From the NCBI GenBank assembly GCA_013397435.1, contig VZRG01001069.1:63159-127158 (forward strand): a DNA stretch of 64,000 nucleotides, in the 5' to 3' direction. The notes beneath the pieces were generated by a model. The model did not search any database and was not told where the DNA came from. It saw only the letters and a program-made list of their open reading frames with translations. The DNA is from Erythrocercus mccallii (lineage: Eukaryota; Chordata; Aves; Passeriformes; Dicruridae). Below, one piece after another: positions 13,301 through 28,300 of the stretch (position 1 is the first letter of the stretch; each line of letters opens with the position of its first letter). A program made the translations under genes and the position numbers.

Positions 13301-16300
13301 AAAGAAGTGTAACTGAGCTTTTGAATCATAAAGAAATTCGTAGTAAAGTACTGTTAGGTAGACAGTCTAATGATATAGTCATAATCACACCACAGAAACA
13401 TAGAATAATAGTAACTATATAACTGTTTAGTTTTATCTCAACAAATACTTTATACAGTCATATTTCTTCTCCAGACTTTAACATGTACTACCCATGCAGT
13501 GTATTCCAGTGTCGCACAGAGTTTGCTGGCAAAGGAGAACTGAGAGTGCTGATAGCATTCCTTTAGACCTGCCAGCAGTATTCAGTACTTCTGGACATGA
13601 AGCCTTTTAGGCTAATCTTTGTTCTTCACTTGCCTTAGAGTAAATAGCTCTATGATGAATTAATGTCACTGTCTTTCTCTAAAGATGCATCAGACACCAA
13701 TTATTCCTCCTTCTCACTTTTCTGGGTTGCTGATGGGCCATCTTTTTCCTCTTCTGAAAGCACCAGTAAAGGAGATAATAAGCTGGTTTCGGCTGAGTTT
13801 CAGAATGTTTTTGAAATGGATGTTCATGATTAGCAAATCTTCATGGCATAGTCACAGCTTTCTTATTTTGTAGTTTGTTTGGCTTGACAAACCATATTAA
13901 TTTACTGAGGAGATTATCATAGCTGGCTGTTAAATGATCTGAGTTACAGCAGTTGGGATTACTCTCACGACTATTTTAGGAATTCTTCCCCTTTCGTTGT
14001 AAGATACTACAAAAGAGCTTGCATTTTGACTGTATTTGGACTACAACCTCCACAGCAAAGTTGTTGTTACTCACTACTGCCCGAAGAGCTGTAGCTTGGG
14101 CCATATTTCAAAGAAATTGTTGCACCTCCTTGGGATGTCTAGTTACTGAAGGAAGAAATACTATTCTCACTTGACTCAGTAAATACCAGGTGGGAGGGTT
14201 CTTTCTACTAAGAACAGAAATTGGCAATGGAAAATATCTATGTGGGGTTTTCTGTTTGTATTTAGTGTTAACCTTTTTAATCACAAAAAAATGTGGGCAG
14301 AATTCTGTTGTTGTTGGACATGAGAGACTCCAAATATGTCAGAAGGCAAATAGCAAAAGAAGGCGTTATTGTTTAATTCTTAGTACCTTTTATAAGGTGT
14401 TCTGATACAGACTTAACATGATTGGTAAAAGGGAACAACACCTCTCTAGTCCCATTGGTGGAACCAGAGAAACACAAACACACAGCTGTACAGATTTGTT
14501 TTGAGAAAATAAGAGTTATTTACAAAATTGCCCTTGAGAGAAAGGCTCCCCTGAGAAATCTTCCCTTGGGAAAAAATCAGCCACTGGAAGGCTAAAAGCC
14601 CTTCAGATCAGAAATATCAGGCCCACAGAATTCCATTTTCCTAGAGCACAGTTGGCATCAGGTGAGGGGATTTCTGTGTTCACTGTTTGTTAGAAGCCTT
14701 TTCATAGCAAGCAATTTGCTTTCCCAAAGCAACCCATCTCTATGTGATTTTGCAGCCATTTACTTTGCTGTCAGTTCTCTGGCTGTATCTGCTGAGACCA
14801 TTCTCTTCACCAAACTGAAAAAATACTGGGTTCCTTTCACAAACTTCAGCTCTCCATGAAGGTTGTCATGGGCATGATTTTTTTATTATTTTTGTACGTG
14901 ACTTTTGCTTTGCGCAGAAGAGTTGCTTTCAACAGTCTTCTTGAAAATTATTTTAAGACATATTTCAGGAAGTTTTATACCTATTTCTTTAAAATGGTAT
15001 AGAATAGACAGATGTGATAATCACTGGTTTCCAAAAAAGTTCATTGAAGGATTTTAAAGCATGACTGAAAATGGCAATGAGGTATTATCCCAGCTTTGAG
15101 GCAGTAGTTATTCAAACCAGCTTTTATCTGTGCTCACACAAGTCCTGCTAACATTTTATTAAAATGGTTGTACAAGAAAACACCTTTCTTTTACTATATC
15201 GTATTATTTGAGGTCATTTGAGCAGTTGGAGCCAACAATGCTAAGACTGAAATGTCTGGTATTTTGGTTGCAGGGTATTTTCAAGAAAAAGGCATTGCCT
15301 TTGGAATTTGATTCCTGAGTGTGGGAGCCTGAATGTAGTACAAATTCAGATGCTTCTTCAGGTCTTTTAAAGTAGTGGATCAGAAGTTGTAGTGATTCAA
15401 TCTTTCTTTTATCCTGAAATACTGTATTTTGTGTTTATTTCCAGAAACTTCAATATTTACTCTATTTTAGAAATTTAAAAGAAGGAAAATATAGTGATTA
15501 TAGTTGAAAGAACAAATTGATGTTGTATCTACCTTGTAAATACCAATTATTTAATTTCATAGCTAAGGAGAAAAATGGGGCTTCTTACCATGTAAAATGA
15601 CAAACCAATGCTTCTTTTAAAGAATAATCACCTGTGAATGTCTTTCTGCATTTTTGGGCTTGTTTCTACCTGAAGATTTACAAGAAATATGGCAATTTTA
15701 ATGGATTTTAATGTCCCTATCGAGTCTGAATCATCCTGCAATCTAATATGTAATTTACTATGCAGAAAGAATTGGGAAAGATGAAGACAGAGGAGGCAAA
15801 GGGGAAGAGTACATTTAAAAATGTATAGCATTTACATTAAAAGCACATTGTGAGGGAACAGAGAGGTAGAAAATCTTTTTTAATTAAGCCACTGACTGTA
15901 ACAAATTAGAATTCTTTGATCTGTAGTGTGTTCCCCTGACAGTGGAGCACTTAGTGGGGCAGCGTTATACCAGTTGAAATGGTAAAACACTGTTGGATGA
16001 AGCAGACTCTTTCTTTTCCTTTTTTTTCCCTAGTGGTGATGTTCTTGCTGTAAAGCACTTGCAAATAAAGGGAAGAGGCTTTTGTGAGGTGTGTACTTTA
16101 AGGACATTGCTCCACAACAAGAGTGCGCAGGAGACCAGCAGCATTCACGTGGAATCCCATGTGCCTCATGGCAGGCAATAAATGAATCCAAATAAACAAA
16201 GCCAAAAGTATTGTTTGGAAGAAAATAAAATTAGGAGCTTGCTTTCACACACCCATCTCCATCTGTCAGCCTCATCTCTCTTCCTCCACATCAGCATCAG

Positions 16301-19300
16301 CCTCTCTGTTCAGCGAGGCTGGCGGCTGATCCCTGTGGCTGTGTCATCTCAGCAGTCACAGTGGGGAAGGAGCAAGATAGGCTGTCCCCAACCCTGGCAG
16401 CACTGCCTTTAGCTAAAACAAACCCTGAAACTATTCCTTCAGTTTGTAATGGTTTAACCTGCCCTGTGGAACACAATCCCAGTGTTCTGATTAAGACAAT
16501 GGCATCTGCAATTTCACTTTTACTATATATTCCTGTAGGGAATTCCTTTCTATTTTCATCTGATATGGATGCCAAAATTATTTTTTAGTTTTCTTATGAT
16601 AGCAAAATAGGTACTGCAATTGCAAGACAAAGTTATTGTGTTATTAGATTTCTAGATTCAGCAAGAGATATTTACCTAAACGCTTCTCAATGACTCTTGT
16701 TCAAAAACTTGGGCACAAATTCCAAAGAAGGTTGTTCAATTTACCAGAACATTAACTGAAGGAGCCTTAAGTGATGCCAGAGTGTGAGGAACTTTCAGAA
16801 AGGTATACATGCCTCTTACTCCCTGCCAAACGTGCTGATTTTTGAAATCTTTGCAGTGTTTTCTTGGTTTATCTTGGCCACAATTTTTGAAGCAAAAGTC
16901 TGTCAAAAATGAGTACAAGGAGGATGCAGATCAAAATCACTAACAAGGTCTGTGTTTGATAGTCTTAGAACAAAAGCGCAGTTGCAAAATCAATACAGAT
17001 TAAGTTTTTTGGAAAACGAGAACAGCTATGGATGTTTACAGCCATGCTATATGCAACCACACAGAATTCAGTGGTATGTACTGGGCATAATGCATGCAGC
17101 TGAGGATAGGCTGTAGCCCCATTATGTTGTACATAGAGACTGAAAGATCGTTTATCAGTTTTGCTGATTGAGCTGAGAGGATTCAAGTGTCTTTATAAAA
17201 TGCATATAATTTTTCTAGCTGAAGCAATGGTGCCACATGCTTCAAAAGTAATTTATCAGCAGACTGGAAAAATAAAACCAAAACAACAAACAACCCTGTA
17301 ATAAATCAGATCTTTCTTTTTCTGGTTTTTGTGATTTAATGCTGTGTAATCAAGTTTGCTTTAGCAATGCTGTCAGGCATTTCTCATCCTAACTAAAGTT
17401 ACATCTACAAAAAGATGTTTGTGCTGATATATTTGTGTTTATACTGGGCCTTTTTGTTTAAACATGTCATGGAGATATCATTCCCTTCCCCCACCTTGCC
17501 TCTGAGTTTTTAGGTTTTATATCTAAAAATAGTTCAGGGACTGTCTCACAGTGAAACTGCCTGGTGTTTTTTTCATTAGTCTAATTTTCATTTCTTTTTA
17601 TTTGGTTCTGAAAGATTTTTGGCCTCTAACATTTCTATGTGGTTAGCTCTTTGCAGTTTTTATCATCATGCTATGAAGTATTTTTTTATGGAGATAAATT
17701 GATAAAAATTTAAAAATACTTCTTTGATTTTAAATGGACAGTATAGTCCATGTTCTGGGTTTTTCACTTAGAGGTCTGAGTATCAATTTGAGTTCAGTCC
17801 TAAGTGTACAGAGTTTGGAGATTGCAGTCTTGCCTGTCTCAAGTGAATATTTGTCATACCACAAACTCATTTAAAACTTGGAATGATTTAATAAGCTTCA
17901 ATTTGAAAAACAAACTATAATCTATAGAAACAAGATGTACAGATATTGGTATATTAACAGAACCACATGCAAGAGATCATGTTATTTTTGGATTTAGTAA
18001 GTGTGACTAGTTGCAGTATCTCAAAATTCTATTTAAAAAAAATAAATCCTAAAAATACTCTGGGATTTGGCATGACATTTTAGGCTTTGAATAACATTTT
18101 GATGGTTCCTAATATGGCATTGTGCTTCCAATTTTCATGGGCAAATGAATGTGTCTTTTATTTTAGGGATTAGACTACTAATTATTGATACACCTATATT
18201 AACAATATTAATGTTGAAGTCCTTGATAAACTTTGATTTACCTCTTTTACTCAGTTTTCTTTGTGAACTCTGTTGAGAGTTCTGCTTAGATTGGATGTTA
18301 AGCAATTTTTTTCACTGAATGGTTTGTAAAGTGTTGTAACAGACTGCTCAGGAATGTGGTGAATTCCCTATCCCTGGAAGTATACAAAAGCATATGGATG
18401 GCTATAGCACTTGAGAACATGGTTTTTTGAGGACACAGTGGTGGTGCTAGGTTGGACTTGGTGATCTTGAAAGTCTTTTCGTAAACATTAAATGCCAGTT
18501 TAAATTAATTTATGGAATTAAACAAAAAGTATAATAGTGCTCACCAGGAGTGTATACAATAACAGGAACTGATTGCCAAGACCTGCAGCAAGAAGTGCCA
18601 TTCCAACCCAGTTCTTGCACTGAGGACTCTCCATGGTAGATGCACTTTGAAGTATTGCATTTGCAATTGCAGCATTAAATTATTGCCCTTGCTCAGGATG
18701 GACATCTAGCAGTGACTTGTACAGAATTAGTGGATAATGTTCACTCATTTCATAGGTAAAAGTGGTATTTGGAAACAGAGGGGTTTGGGATGTGAATCTT
18801 CTATTGCAGTAGTTTGTTTGACTTTTTAAAATATCTCCGGTGAGATTAAGTTGCTAAGAATTAGAATGTTTAGCATATGACATTATATTCTAATATAAAC
18901 TGTGGGCAATATATGATAAGGAAAATAATTAATAAGAATAATCATATGGATAAAGGCACTGGAGGAAAATGCATTACAAAAGGACTAAATATAAAATGTA
19001 AATTCTAACAGTACTTTAGTAATGAGGCTGTATATGATGACTTGAATGTCTGAAAATGAAATGCCATCAGATATCTGTTAAGTCAAAAAGGAGCAGAGAC
19101 TTTGAAATTATTTCTTTTTTTAATAGGCTATTTTTCTTTCCACAGAACTTTTTTTAAAATTTAGAAAGTGATAAATAATTGCATTACTGTTAGTATGTGG
19201 AGACAGATATGCTATGCTACCAGGAAATTACATCAGCTTAAGGTTGGGTTGTTATGAAAGTGTTAGGAGCACTAAAAAAACACTTTGCGATTCAAGATAG

Positions 19301-22300
19301 CTGATAGGATTTCATGGAAAGGAAAGTCATGATTTATTAACCAATTAGAGTTCTTGAAAGATCAAAAAGCATAGCCTTGCTTCTTTTTTCTCCTTAAAAA
19401 TTAGTTAGAATTACTCATATGAATCCATATTATGCCTAAGAGTACATTTCTTACAGCATCCTTACTTTTTTGATCACAATTGAGTGTCATCTCTTAAGAG
19501 AGTTTATGCTGATTTTCTTCAAACACCCAAATAAATGTGTGCTTCTACCCAGCTGGCTCTAGGTGATCCTGCATGGGGGTTGGAACAGATGACCTCCAGA
19601 AGTTCCTTCCAACCTCAGCCATTCTGTGGTTCTGTGATTGTATTATACACTATTCTGTTAATAGTTTCTCTTTCTTAAGAATTTAGTTTCCCATAATATT
19701 GGGTAGGTAATTCCATTGTCAAGCATGTAAATTATAGGTTAAGTGGGAATTCATCAAAATGCAGGTTTTCTAATGGGGTGATGAGGGAACTAAGTAATTC
19801 CTTTTAAAATACTTCCAAAATATTCTTTTCATCTCATTGTGTGCTTAAATGTTACAATTTTATTCAATGAAAAATATTGGTGATACTAGTGATATTAGTC
19901 TGATATATACACTAGGTAATATGATGTTCTTAGAATTTTCATCAGCAGTACAGATTCTAATCTCAGTCTTACTGTTGAAAAAGATGATCATTGTTCATTC
20001 CATTTCTTTTATTTTGTGTGAAAATTATATGGATGATTTAATCTCAAGTTGCTGCAGTTGATGCATTGGTTTAATGCAGAGCTTTTCTGCTGTAGAGCCT
20101 TCACTGTTTTGAGGAAAGTTTGTGACTTCCTAGCATATCAATCTTCCTTGCTTGGATATGACACGTAGCCTAATTCCCCAGTCTGAGAAGGGCTCATGGT
20201 CAAATTCAGTGTTCTTTCAAGTTGAGTTTGATGTGTTCTTTTGATGTGAAGCTTAGAATTCACCTAAATAAAATGTTTATTGACTTGTATCACTGCTTGA
20301 GGTATCCTCTCAACATCTCTGTCTTGAGCCAGATGCAAGACCCCATCTCTCTTTATAAGCTTTGGTTTTTGTTTCTCTTCTAGCACTTTAAAGGGAATAC
20401 CTGGACACTCCCCAGCTGGTTCTGATAGTAACAGGGTTAACAAGTCACAAGTCTTTGGTCCATCCTGTTAAATATAGTTGTGACTCAGAAGTTTGCAATG
20501 TGGGTATTCTTAAACTGCATTTATTTTTAACCCCATTTAATTTGTAACTTACAAAAAAATCTCATTATTAGAGAAATTGTGAGAGTTGCAGGCTAAGCTG
20601 TACATACACTTGTCTTTTTTAAACTGGATATTAATTACACAGTCTAAGTCCTGAGACTTAATAAAAATAATTTCCAGTTTCTGAAAATGCTAGTAAGTCT
20701 TCTGATGTGATAATAATAAGGTTTTTGATAATTTCTTTTCCATACCCATTCACTTAAATTTTGTGAATGTTAACAGTTTTTATATACTGTAAAAGAGCAG
20801 GTTATTTATCTAATTATCCTTCTAAGTGTAAGCAGAACACCAGGCTTAAATATGCATAGACTATTCATGCTGTGTGTAGGGGGTGTTAAAGCAAAAGCAT
20901 GTTCTCTCTGTAGCTCCACTCTTGCAGCTGACATCTACTTTTTCAGCCTGACCCTGCTATCTGGTGTCACTAACCTTCTTTCTTACTTGGATCTCTTCTG
21001 TTGGTAACTCAGTCTTCACTACTTACACCTTCATTTTTGGGGAGATCGGCTGGAACTAAGTCAGGTAGATATACCTGTTTATAACAGAGTTAGTTGTAGG
21101 CTTTAATGCCTTTGGTCTCGCCTGTGCCATTTTTCTCAAGCACTTCTTAGCACAGCCTGCTTGCAACTTTAGCCAGGAATGAGTTTATTTATAGGCAGTC
21201 CTGCATGCTGAAGAGGAGGAGGCTAGTTATCCAGATGATTATTTGGGGTTAGCAAAAAAAAAGCACCCCTCAGTTTGGTGCAGCTGCCCTCCAAACAGCA
21301 GTCCTAGCTCTCCCTTTCTAGTGCCAGCCTTACTGTTAGGTTCACTGCGAGCTCTCAGCATTTTCATAAGAAGGACACTGGCCTGTGGGATGGTTTGCCC
21401 TTTACCATCTGCCAGAGTTGTCTAGGACTTGGCAGAATGAACCCGGGAAGGAAAGGGAGAGCCTGTTCCAAGTGTAATCAGCAGTTCACTTAGCTGGTAC
21501 TTGTTCCATTGGTTCATTGTAAAAACCTACCAGAAGTTTGGGATGGAGATGAGGGGAGACTAAACAGGAAGAAGTTGGGTGTTCTATGGAAATAACGTTT
21601 TTAGGTTGGGTAGCATGATGTCATGCAGAAACACACAAGGTGCCTTCCAAAACCCCAGCATGAGAAGTAAAAGGGTGTGAGTCTCTCAGCGTGAAGCTCT
21701 GCTGGACCTGACTCACCCTCCTCAGACTAAAGAGACCATTGTGCAGTCAGTTAGTGTCTCTAGGTACCTGTACAAATGTCTGAGGGGGGAAACAGATGCT
21801 TCCATTTTCTTCTCCTACAGGGAAGATTACATGGGTATATAAGCCAAATAATTCCTGATGTCATCCCTCCTTTCCATAGTATGGAAGTGAATTTTCTCTC
21901 TGTCTCCATGGCCTCCAATGACAAATTGTCTACTGTAGTTTGAATTTTCTTTACTTTTCCAGACAACAGCAACCAACCACCTAAATATACAAATATTTAA
22001 TACTGTACAATGGGTCTTGCTTCAGGGTAAGAAGCATATAAAAACCATGTGCAGAGCAATTTTCTCTGTCAGTTGCCTGCCAGAGGTTACCATAATTTTT
22101 TTTCATTAACATCATCAGAAGGTTTCTTGATTAGCTGAATAATTTCATTCCATTGTAGATAATCACATTTAGCATAAGAACTTAACATCTCATTGACTTC
22201 AGAGTCTGACAAATAACAGACTGCTCTAATAACTAGACCTGTTGTGTTTGTTCCATTTCTGGGAGCTGACTAGAAGGACCATGTGAGTTATGAAACAGCT

Positions 22301-25300
22301 CCTAAAATGTCAAAATAAAAACATGGGTAGATGTTGAAAGAAATATCCAAAGTTCCTCTTTAAGTATTTAAGTTCTCATCCTCTTCTCTTGGTGTTTGCC
22401 ATCCACAATTTGATTTTAGGATATTTAAGATAAAAAAGTGGCATTTCTGCATAATCTCCAAAGACCAAAAATCTTGATGCAATTCTTGAAAGAGCTGAAG
22501 AAAATTTAAATCTCTGCCATTCTCTTAAGCACATCTTAGGTTTAATTTTTTAATAAAGACTATATCTTTGGAGACAATCAAATCCACTGAAGAAAAGGAC
22601 AGATCATCACACTTTCCTGGATTCTGATGTTAATCCCCAAAGAGAAAACGTTGATTCTTTTTGTGTGTTGCTTGTGACAAATGTCAGACCCTAAATAAAT
22701 TTTTCTATAGGTACAGTCAATTTGCTACTGTGGTTCTAAGTAAGGAAAAGCACTGAATCTTCCTGGGATGTTCATGCTGAACAGTAAGTTCATGTTTTCA
22801 TGTGTGCTGGGTGGTTTCCATCCCTACAGTGAATCAGAGAAGTAGAAACCTATTACAAAACCAGGCATGGGGGATGCACATGTCTGAAGCTCTACATGTC
22901 ATTACTAAAGGGAAAGTAGAATGAAGTATGTATCTAGGAAGAGCATAATTCTCAACAGGAAATGATTGGAGTTCAAAATTGATTATTTTCTCTTGTTTAC
23001 TTTCGTATTTTTAGTGTAGATAGATGTTGCTGCTACTTATGCTGAACATAGATCTTGCATTCAGAGTGTTTCTTTTGCTTAGATGACCAGAGAACAAACA
23101 AATTGAGATGGGGAACAAAGAAAGAAAAACATGGGTCTCTAGTTCTTTCACACAGGGGAAAGCATTTCCTCTCCTTCTGCTTTCCCTGAATCATGGAATT
23201 GAACAACACTTTCTGGTATCCCTCTACCCCAAGCTGCTCAAACCAGCAAGTGTGTAACTCCATCAAAAGTGCTGAAAGCTGTCTTCCACAACATAAGACT
23301 CCAAAATTCTTTGGCCTGAAATTTCTAAAAAGTTCATCAAAATTTAGCAAAATTCTACTTAGGAAAAAGAGAGGAAAAATTGTTATAATTCCAATATGCA
23401 TTATTGTATATTACTGCTTTTGACTGTTGTTGTTCTTATTACTGCTGGTTTTTTTCCCAGAAAACTTAAATTACACAGAAATAGGCTAAACTTGGAAAGC
23501 AGATAGGTAGTCTTACATCTTTGAAATCAAAGGAAGACTGGCTTTTGACTTCTTTAGGGCCAGGAGTTCACTAATAATTCCTGTTAATAAGGATACAGAA
23601 TACTGCTGGAAACCCTAGGGTAAAAGTACTTTGCACAGGCATAATGGTTTTGGTATTTCTGTACCTCTTTCAAGACAATATTTCTTCAAATGCACTTAAT
23701 ATTTTGATATCAATACAATTGACTTTCACTCCAAAAAATTCCTAAACAACCTGTATATTAAAAGAGTCAGCTAATCTGTACCTGTTCTGTAAATGAATGC
23801 AGAGGTGTGCTGAAGCATATTAAATATTAGGTAAATCCCTCTTCTCAATGCTAAAATAATCTGCAGCTTTGCTTTCAGCAGTACATTTCATGAGTGGGTT
23901 GAGCCCTCCCTAAGTAATTAATAACTCTTAAGCTGTCTGAATAGTTTCCCTTCAGTTGCATCATATAATGTGTCGTATGAAAACAACTTGAGGCCTAATG
24001 TAACATGAAACTCTATAGTGCATCTTAATGTGATTTGAGGAAGATGGATGGGAAGGAAATTATTTCTTATTCTGACAGAAAAGACAGCTGTTCTTAGCTT
24101 TTATTTTAAAAGACTTTGAAATACACTTTCTAGGCAGGGATTGGTAAACTGTTCTAGTTAATTGATACCTGTTCTCCTGTTGTACCAATCAAGTTAGGTA
24201 AAAACTGAGAATCAAAAGTATAACAATTTCTTGTAGTAATATCGATAATAATGCGGAGATTTTTCTATTTGGTCCACCTAAACTTTTGTTTTTCATTCAT
24301 AACAGATCTGAGTTTAAACCCTTTGCAAATGTGAAAAAGTTAACATTTCAGACTCTCCATCAATGAAGTACAAAATAAACCATTACCCAACACAGGAAAG
24401 TTTTTTAAACTAACTCCTTGAGCTCTGGTCACCAAATTATTTTAACATTGTCATGTTACAAGTGACATATACCAGGTAATGGTATATGTCAGCTGGAAAA
24501 GATATGTCTTGCCATAAACTCTAAACATCTCTCACTTCACTCTCAGGAAATGCAAGTTGGCTCATCTTTCTCTTCTTGGAAGATATACAGCAAGCTGGAG
24601 GTTTCATTGATACTTGTAAATACGGAAGTTTATCATATACTGTAGTGTATTCTCATTTGATATGGAACAATTAGAGTTCATAAGATTTAAAAATAGATGC
24701 TGCTTTTCCATTAGTGCTTTTTTTAAAAATAAAAACAAAAGGTAAATAAAGGATTGCCTTACTAAATTTGATATGGGTAACTCAATGCTGCTTTACAAAG
24801 ATAGAACTAAAACTGTTTATAGCACAGTGAATACACAGTTAATTCATTCATAATTACTTCTTTTAGTGTGCTAGCACTAGCAGTTCCAGCTGGTATCTGA
24901 ATTTCAGAACTTTTGAGGAAACAAATGAATAAAGAAAATATTTTGCCAGAAATCATTGTATACTTAATCTTTATAAACAGTGGAAAGTACGCACAAATTC
25001 AGTGGTAATGTTCACGCAACACTCTTGTAACTGCTCTTCTGGTAACCTCTGGTAACCTACAGTCATAATATACACCTGTTTTTAGGAAAAAATTATGGCT
25101 ACATTTGATCAGTAAAAAGGAGGAGAATGCAGCAAAAGCTTTTGCAACTCTCTGTATACATATACTTTGAGTGGCACACAGTTATTGCAAGAATGTGCAT
25201 GTTTGTTACCATTCTGGCTGCATCTGCCTCATGTTTCAACCAGTGAGACATTAAGAAATAACTGAATGTATGAATTTGTAACATATCTAAGTACAATCTA

Positions 25301-28300
25301 AAACCTTGTAGTGTTGGGAAGCTTCCTGCTGGATATTGATGGTCACCTCAATTTGCCAGCTGAGGCCTCTGCCAGCTGAGGCCTCAGTCCAGCAGACCAG
25401 GGTAGTATAAATTCAAACCTCTGTATTCAGTTCATGTGCTTCAATTCCTGCTATTGTTTTCAGTAGTTTCCACCAAGGGTGTGCTTTGCTTTGAGAACAC
25501 AGTGCTCCATTCTTCAACTTTAATTTTTTATTATATACTACTGACAACACGGACAGAGGGAGAGAATCAAACTGTCGAAATTCCACCTAAAGTATAATTT
25601 AATCAGACTCTGAGCGCCTGAGTCTGAGAATAATTCAAATTGCCCACTCTCAAGCACCACCCAACCCCTAGTGGCACCTAAAATGAATAATTTCAGACAA
25701 CTGATTTCCCCTGACGTCTGGGCATAAATTCCAGGCATGCTTAGAAGCACCATGGCTTAAGCAGACAGGCATGCAACTCCCACCCAAGTTTCATTGTGAC
25801 TCAAAGATGTGTGTAGAGATGGTGGAACGCTGCCCATGTCCCTAGAGGTGCCTAAGCCATTGACTGTGCCTCAATCACACATAGTAAGCTTGGACAACAT
25901 TGGATTCAACACAAAACACAGCAGTCATGAGTGTTTTGAGTGTAGAAGAGGAAGAGAGCACATTTTTATTAGCCTTAAAGGCTTGAGCAGTCATCTGGTA
26001 AGGATGTCTGGTTTGGTAAGGAAATTAAAGAATGGGAGAACCTAACTGTTGTTTCACTGAAAAGGATATTTTCATGAAGACCTCAAATTTTTTCCTCCTA
26101 GGTCTGATATAATTTTTTTTAGAATCTGTTGTCCAAAAAGGCTTCTGGTTAAGAGATCAGATGCCAAGGATACCTTCATCTATTTGTCTGTGTTAATTTG
26201 TAAGTTCTTTTGTCATGTCTTTATGGACAAGTTTGCACACTTACCAGTTGCTACCCATATTTCTGTAACATTATAACTTGCTTAAAACCTGTCATCTCTC
26301 TTACTGCTTTTGGTGTAGACACCATGATTTACTACCCTAAGTTCATGTTCTCTGTTTGTGCAGTGTGTACACCTGTAGACTTTGATGTGAGCTTGGTGTA
26401 GATTTCCTTCCCCCTTTTTGTCTCTTCTTTTCTTACTGTTTTTATTCTGTGCCATGTGGAAAGATTAAATACTCTATGTTGGAGTATTTTTTGGGTTGTG
26501 GACATGTAGAACAGCTTGCTTTTGATTTTTTATTAACGTTTAATGCTGTTCCTTTATTGTTTCCATCCTGTACATAATACCTTATAAGTTTTCTCAGTCT
26601 TTAAATATTTGTAGATGTAATCAGGTGAAACAGTATAGTCAATGTGCAAAGAACTTTTGAATTTCAAATTAAGCATTCAGTGGAATTTTATTTTGCCTTT
26701 TCTCCTCTTCCAACAGCAGGCTTTATGTTCATTTTTCTGTTTGGTCTTTTATTTGTCTCATCAAATGTCATTATATATTTATTGTTTAAAACATTTACAT
26801 ACTTTGCCTATTTTTGAGGATTTTTTACTTATCTTACAGAGTAGAAAATACCATGGTAATAATGCTTAAATATCACTGAAATGTCTTACTAATCACCTGT
26901 ATCTAAGTCACTTCAATGCTCAATGCATGCTTTTTTATTCTAGTATAGTCACTTGAAGTCATTCAGGGAGCAAGAGCCTAGGGGAAACTGTTTATGGTAG
27001 CAGATAGCCTGCTGGTTTACTGTCCCATTACTTTGTTCCTTTTCATATTCACCATCTAGCTAGAAGGGTTGACTGTGAAGTGTATACTTTAAAGCATCTG
27101 TTAATGATTTTTTCGTCACCAAGGAATCTTCATATAGGTACCAATAATAATTCTTCTCAAAATAAAGATACTGCTCCTTAAGTGCATTGTTATATCTCTG
27201 GTATATGGTAGTTGTATATTAAATTTTTGCTATTTGTTGGCCAGATACCGGAACAGGTTTCCCAAAGAGTTGCAGAATAATTTCCATTCTAGATACTTCC
27301 AAAACTCAGCAGAACAGGACTTAGAGTAACGTGATACAATTTTCAGGTTGTCCCTACTTTAAGCCCAGGGTTAAATCCATTGACCACCTGAAGTACTTTC
27401 CTACCTAAGGTAGATTCACAAAATAACTGAATTTATCCTTCATCGAATTCTGCTTAAATCTTGCCTCTTTCGTTGACTTCACTGAAATCAGTAATGTCCT
27501 TAGGAATTAATTTGATCTTCTCTGCTTTCTTATTTCTCTCAATACAGTTTTCTTTGTCAGATTAAAGGTAAGGGAAGTTAGAGTGAACTCCTGTTGGGTT
27601 TTGTAACACTGACCTGTACCTTAACTCTTCTATTTTTCCTGAATGGTTTGGTAAACAGTTAAGGAAGGTAAATTTATATCATGTGTACTCACACAACCAA
27701 ACTTATTTTAGAAAATTCTGAAAGAAACACAATTTTAGAAGACTTAATGCTGCCATATATCTAGATGGCTGTGAAAGTGTTAGGAAGGCATATAGTAAAA
27801 AGTGATGGAGCAGTGGGTGGGTGTGGGTGTGTAGAAAATAGAGCCACCTTCCCCAAAGACTCTTTCTGCTTGTCTTCCATACCTACAGTAACAATCATGG
27901 TTTCCCCTTTTTTCATTTGATGAAGAATTCTGATAATTTCTCTTCAACAGTTGTCTGTCCTTTGTCCATTAATGTGAATTTCCCAGTGTTCCCAATATGG
28001 AACTTAGCTGGTAAAGTTAATTGATTTGGGAGAGCTAATCAGATACTCCCACAGCCAGATATCCTGTCTAGCTCACAGCTGAAAACCTGAGATACCATCT
28101 CCTTAGCCTGCCTGGGGTGCAGGAAATCATAGGGCTGATCCCATATCAGATAGTTTATTGTTCTGCAGTCACACACTCATGCCGGGTGAAGGTAATTTTT
28201 TTATAAATCATGAAACATATTTTTTATGCTATATTTGAAATACAAAGTATGAAATTCTTGCATGAAATCTAGGTCTAAGTACAGCCAAGCCTATTCTCTT

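Noticed and set aside
23033..23401. 122-codon minus-strand open frame in intron 4
   Set aside because: Hydrophobic and low-complexity stretches without a domain; no sign of a promoter, poly-A signal or retrocopy features.
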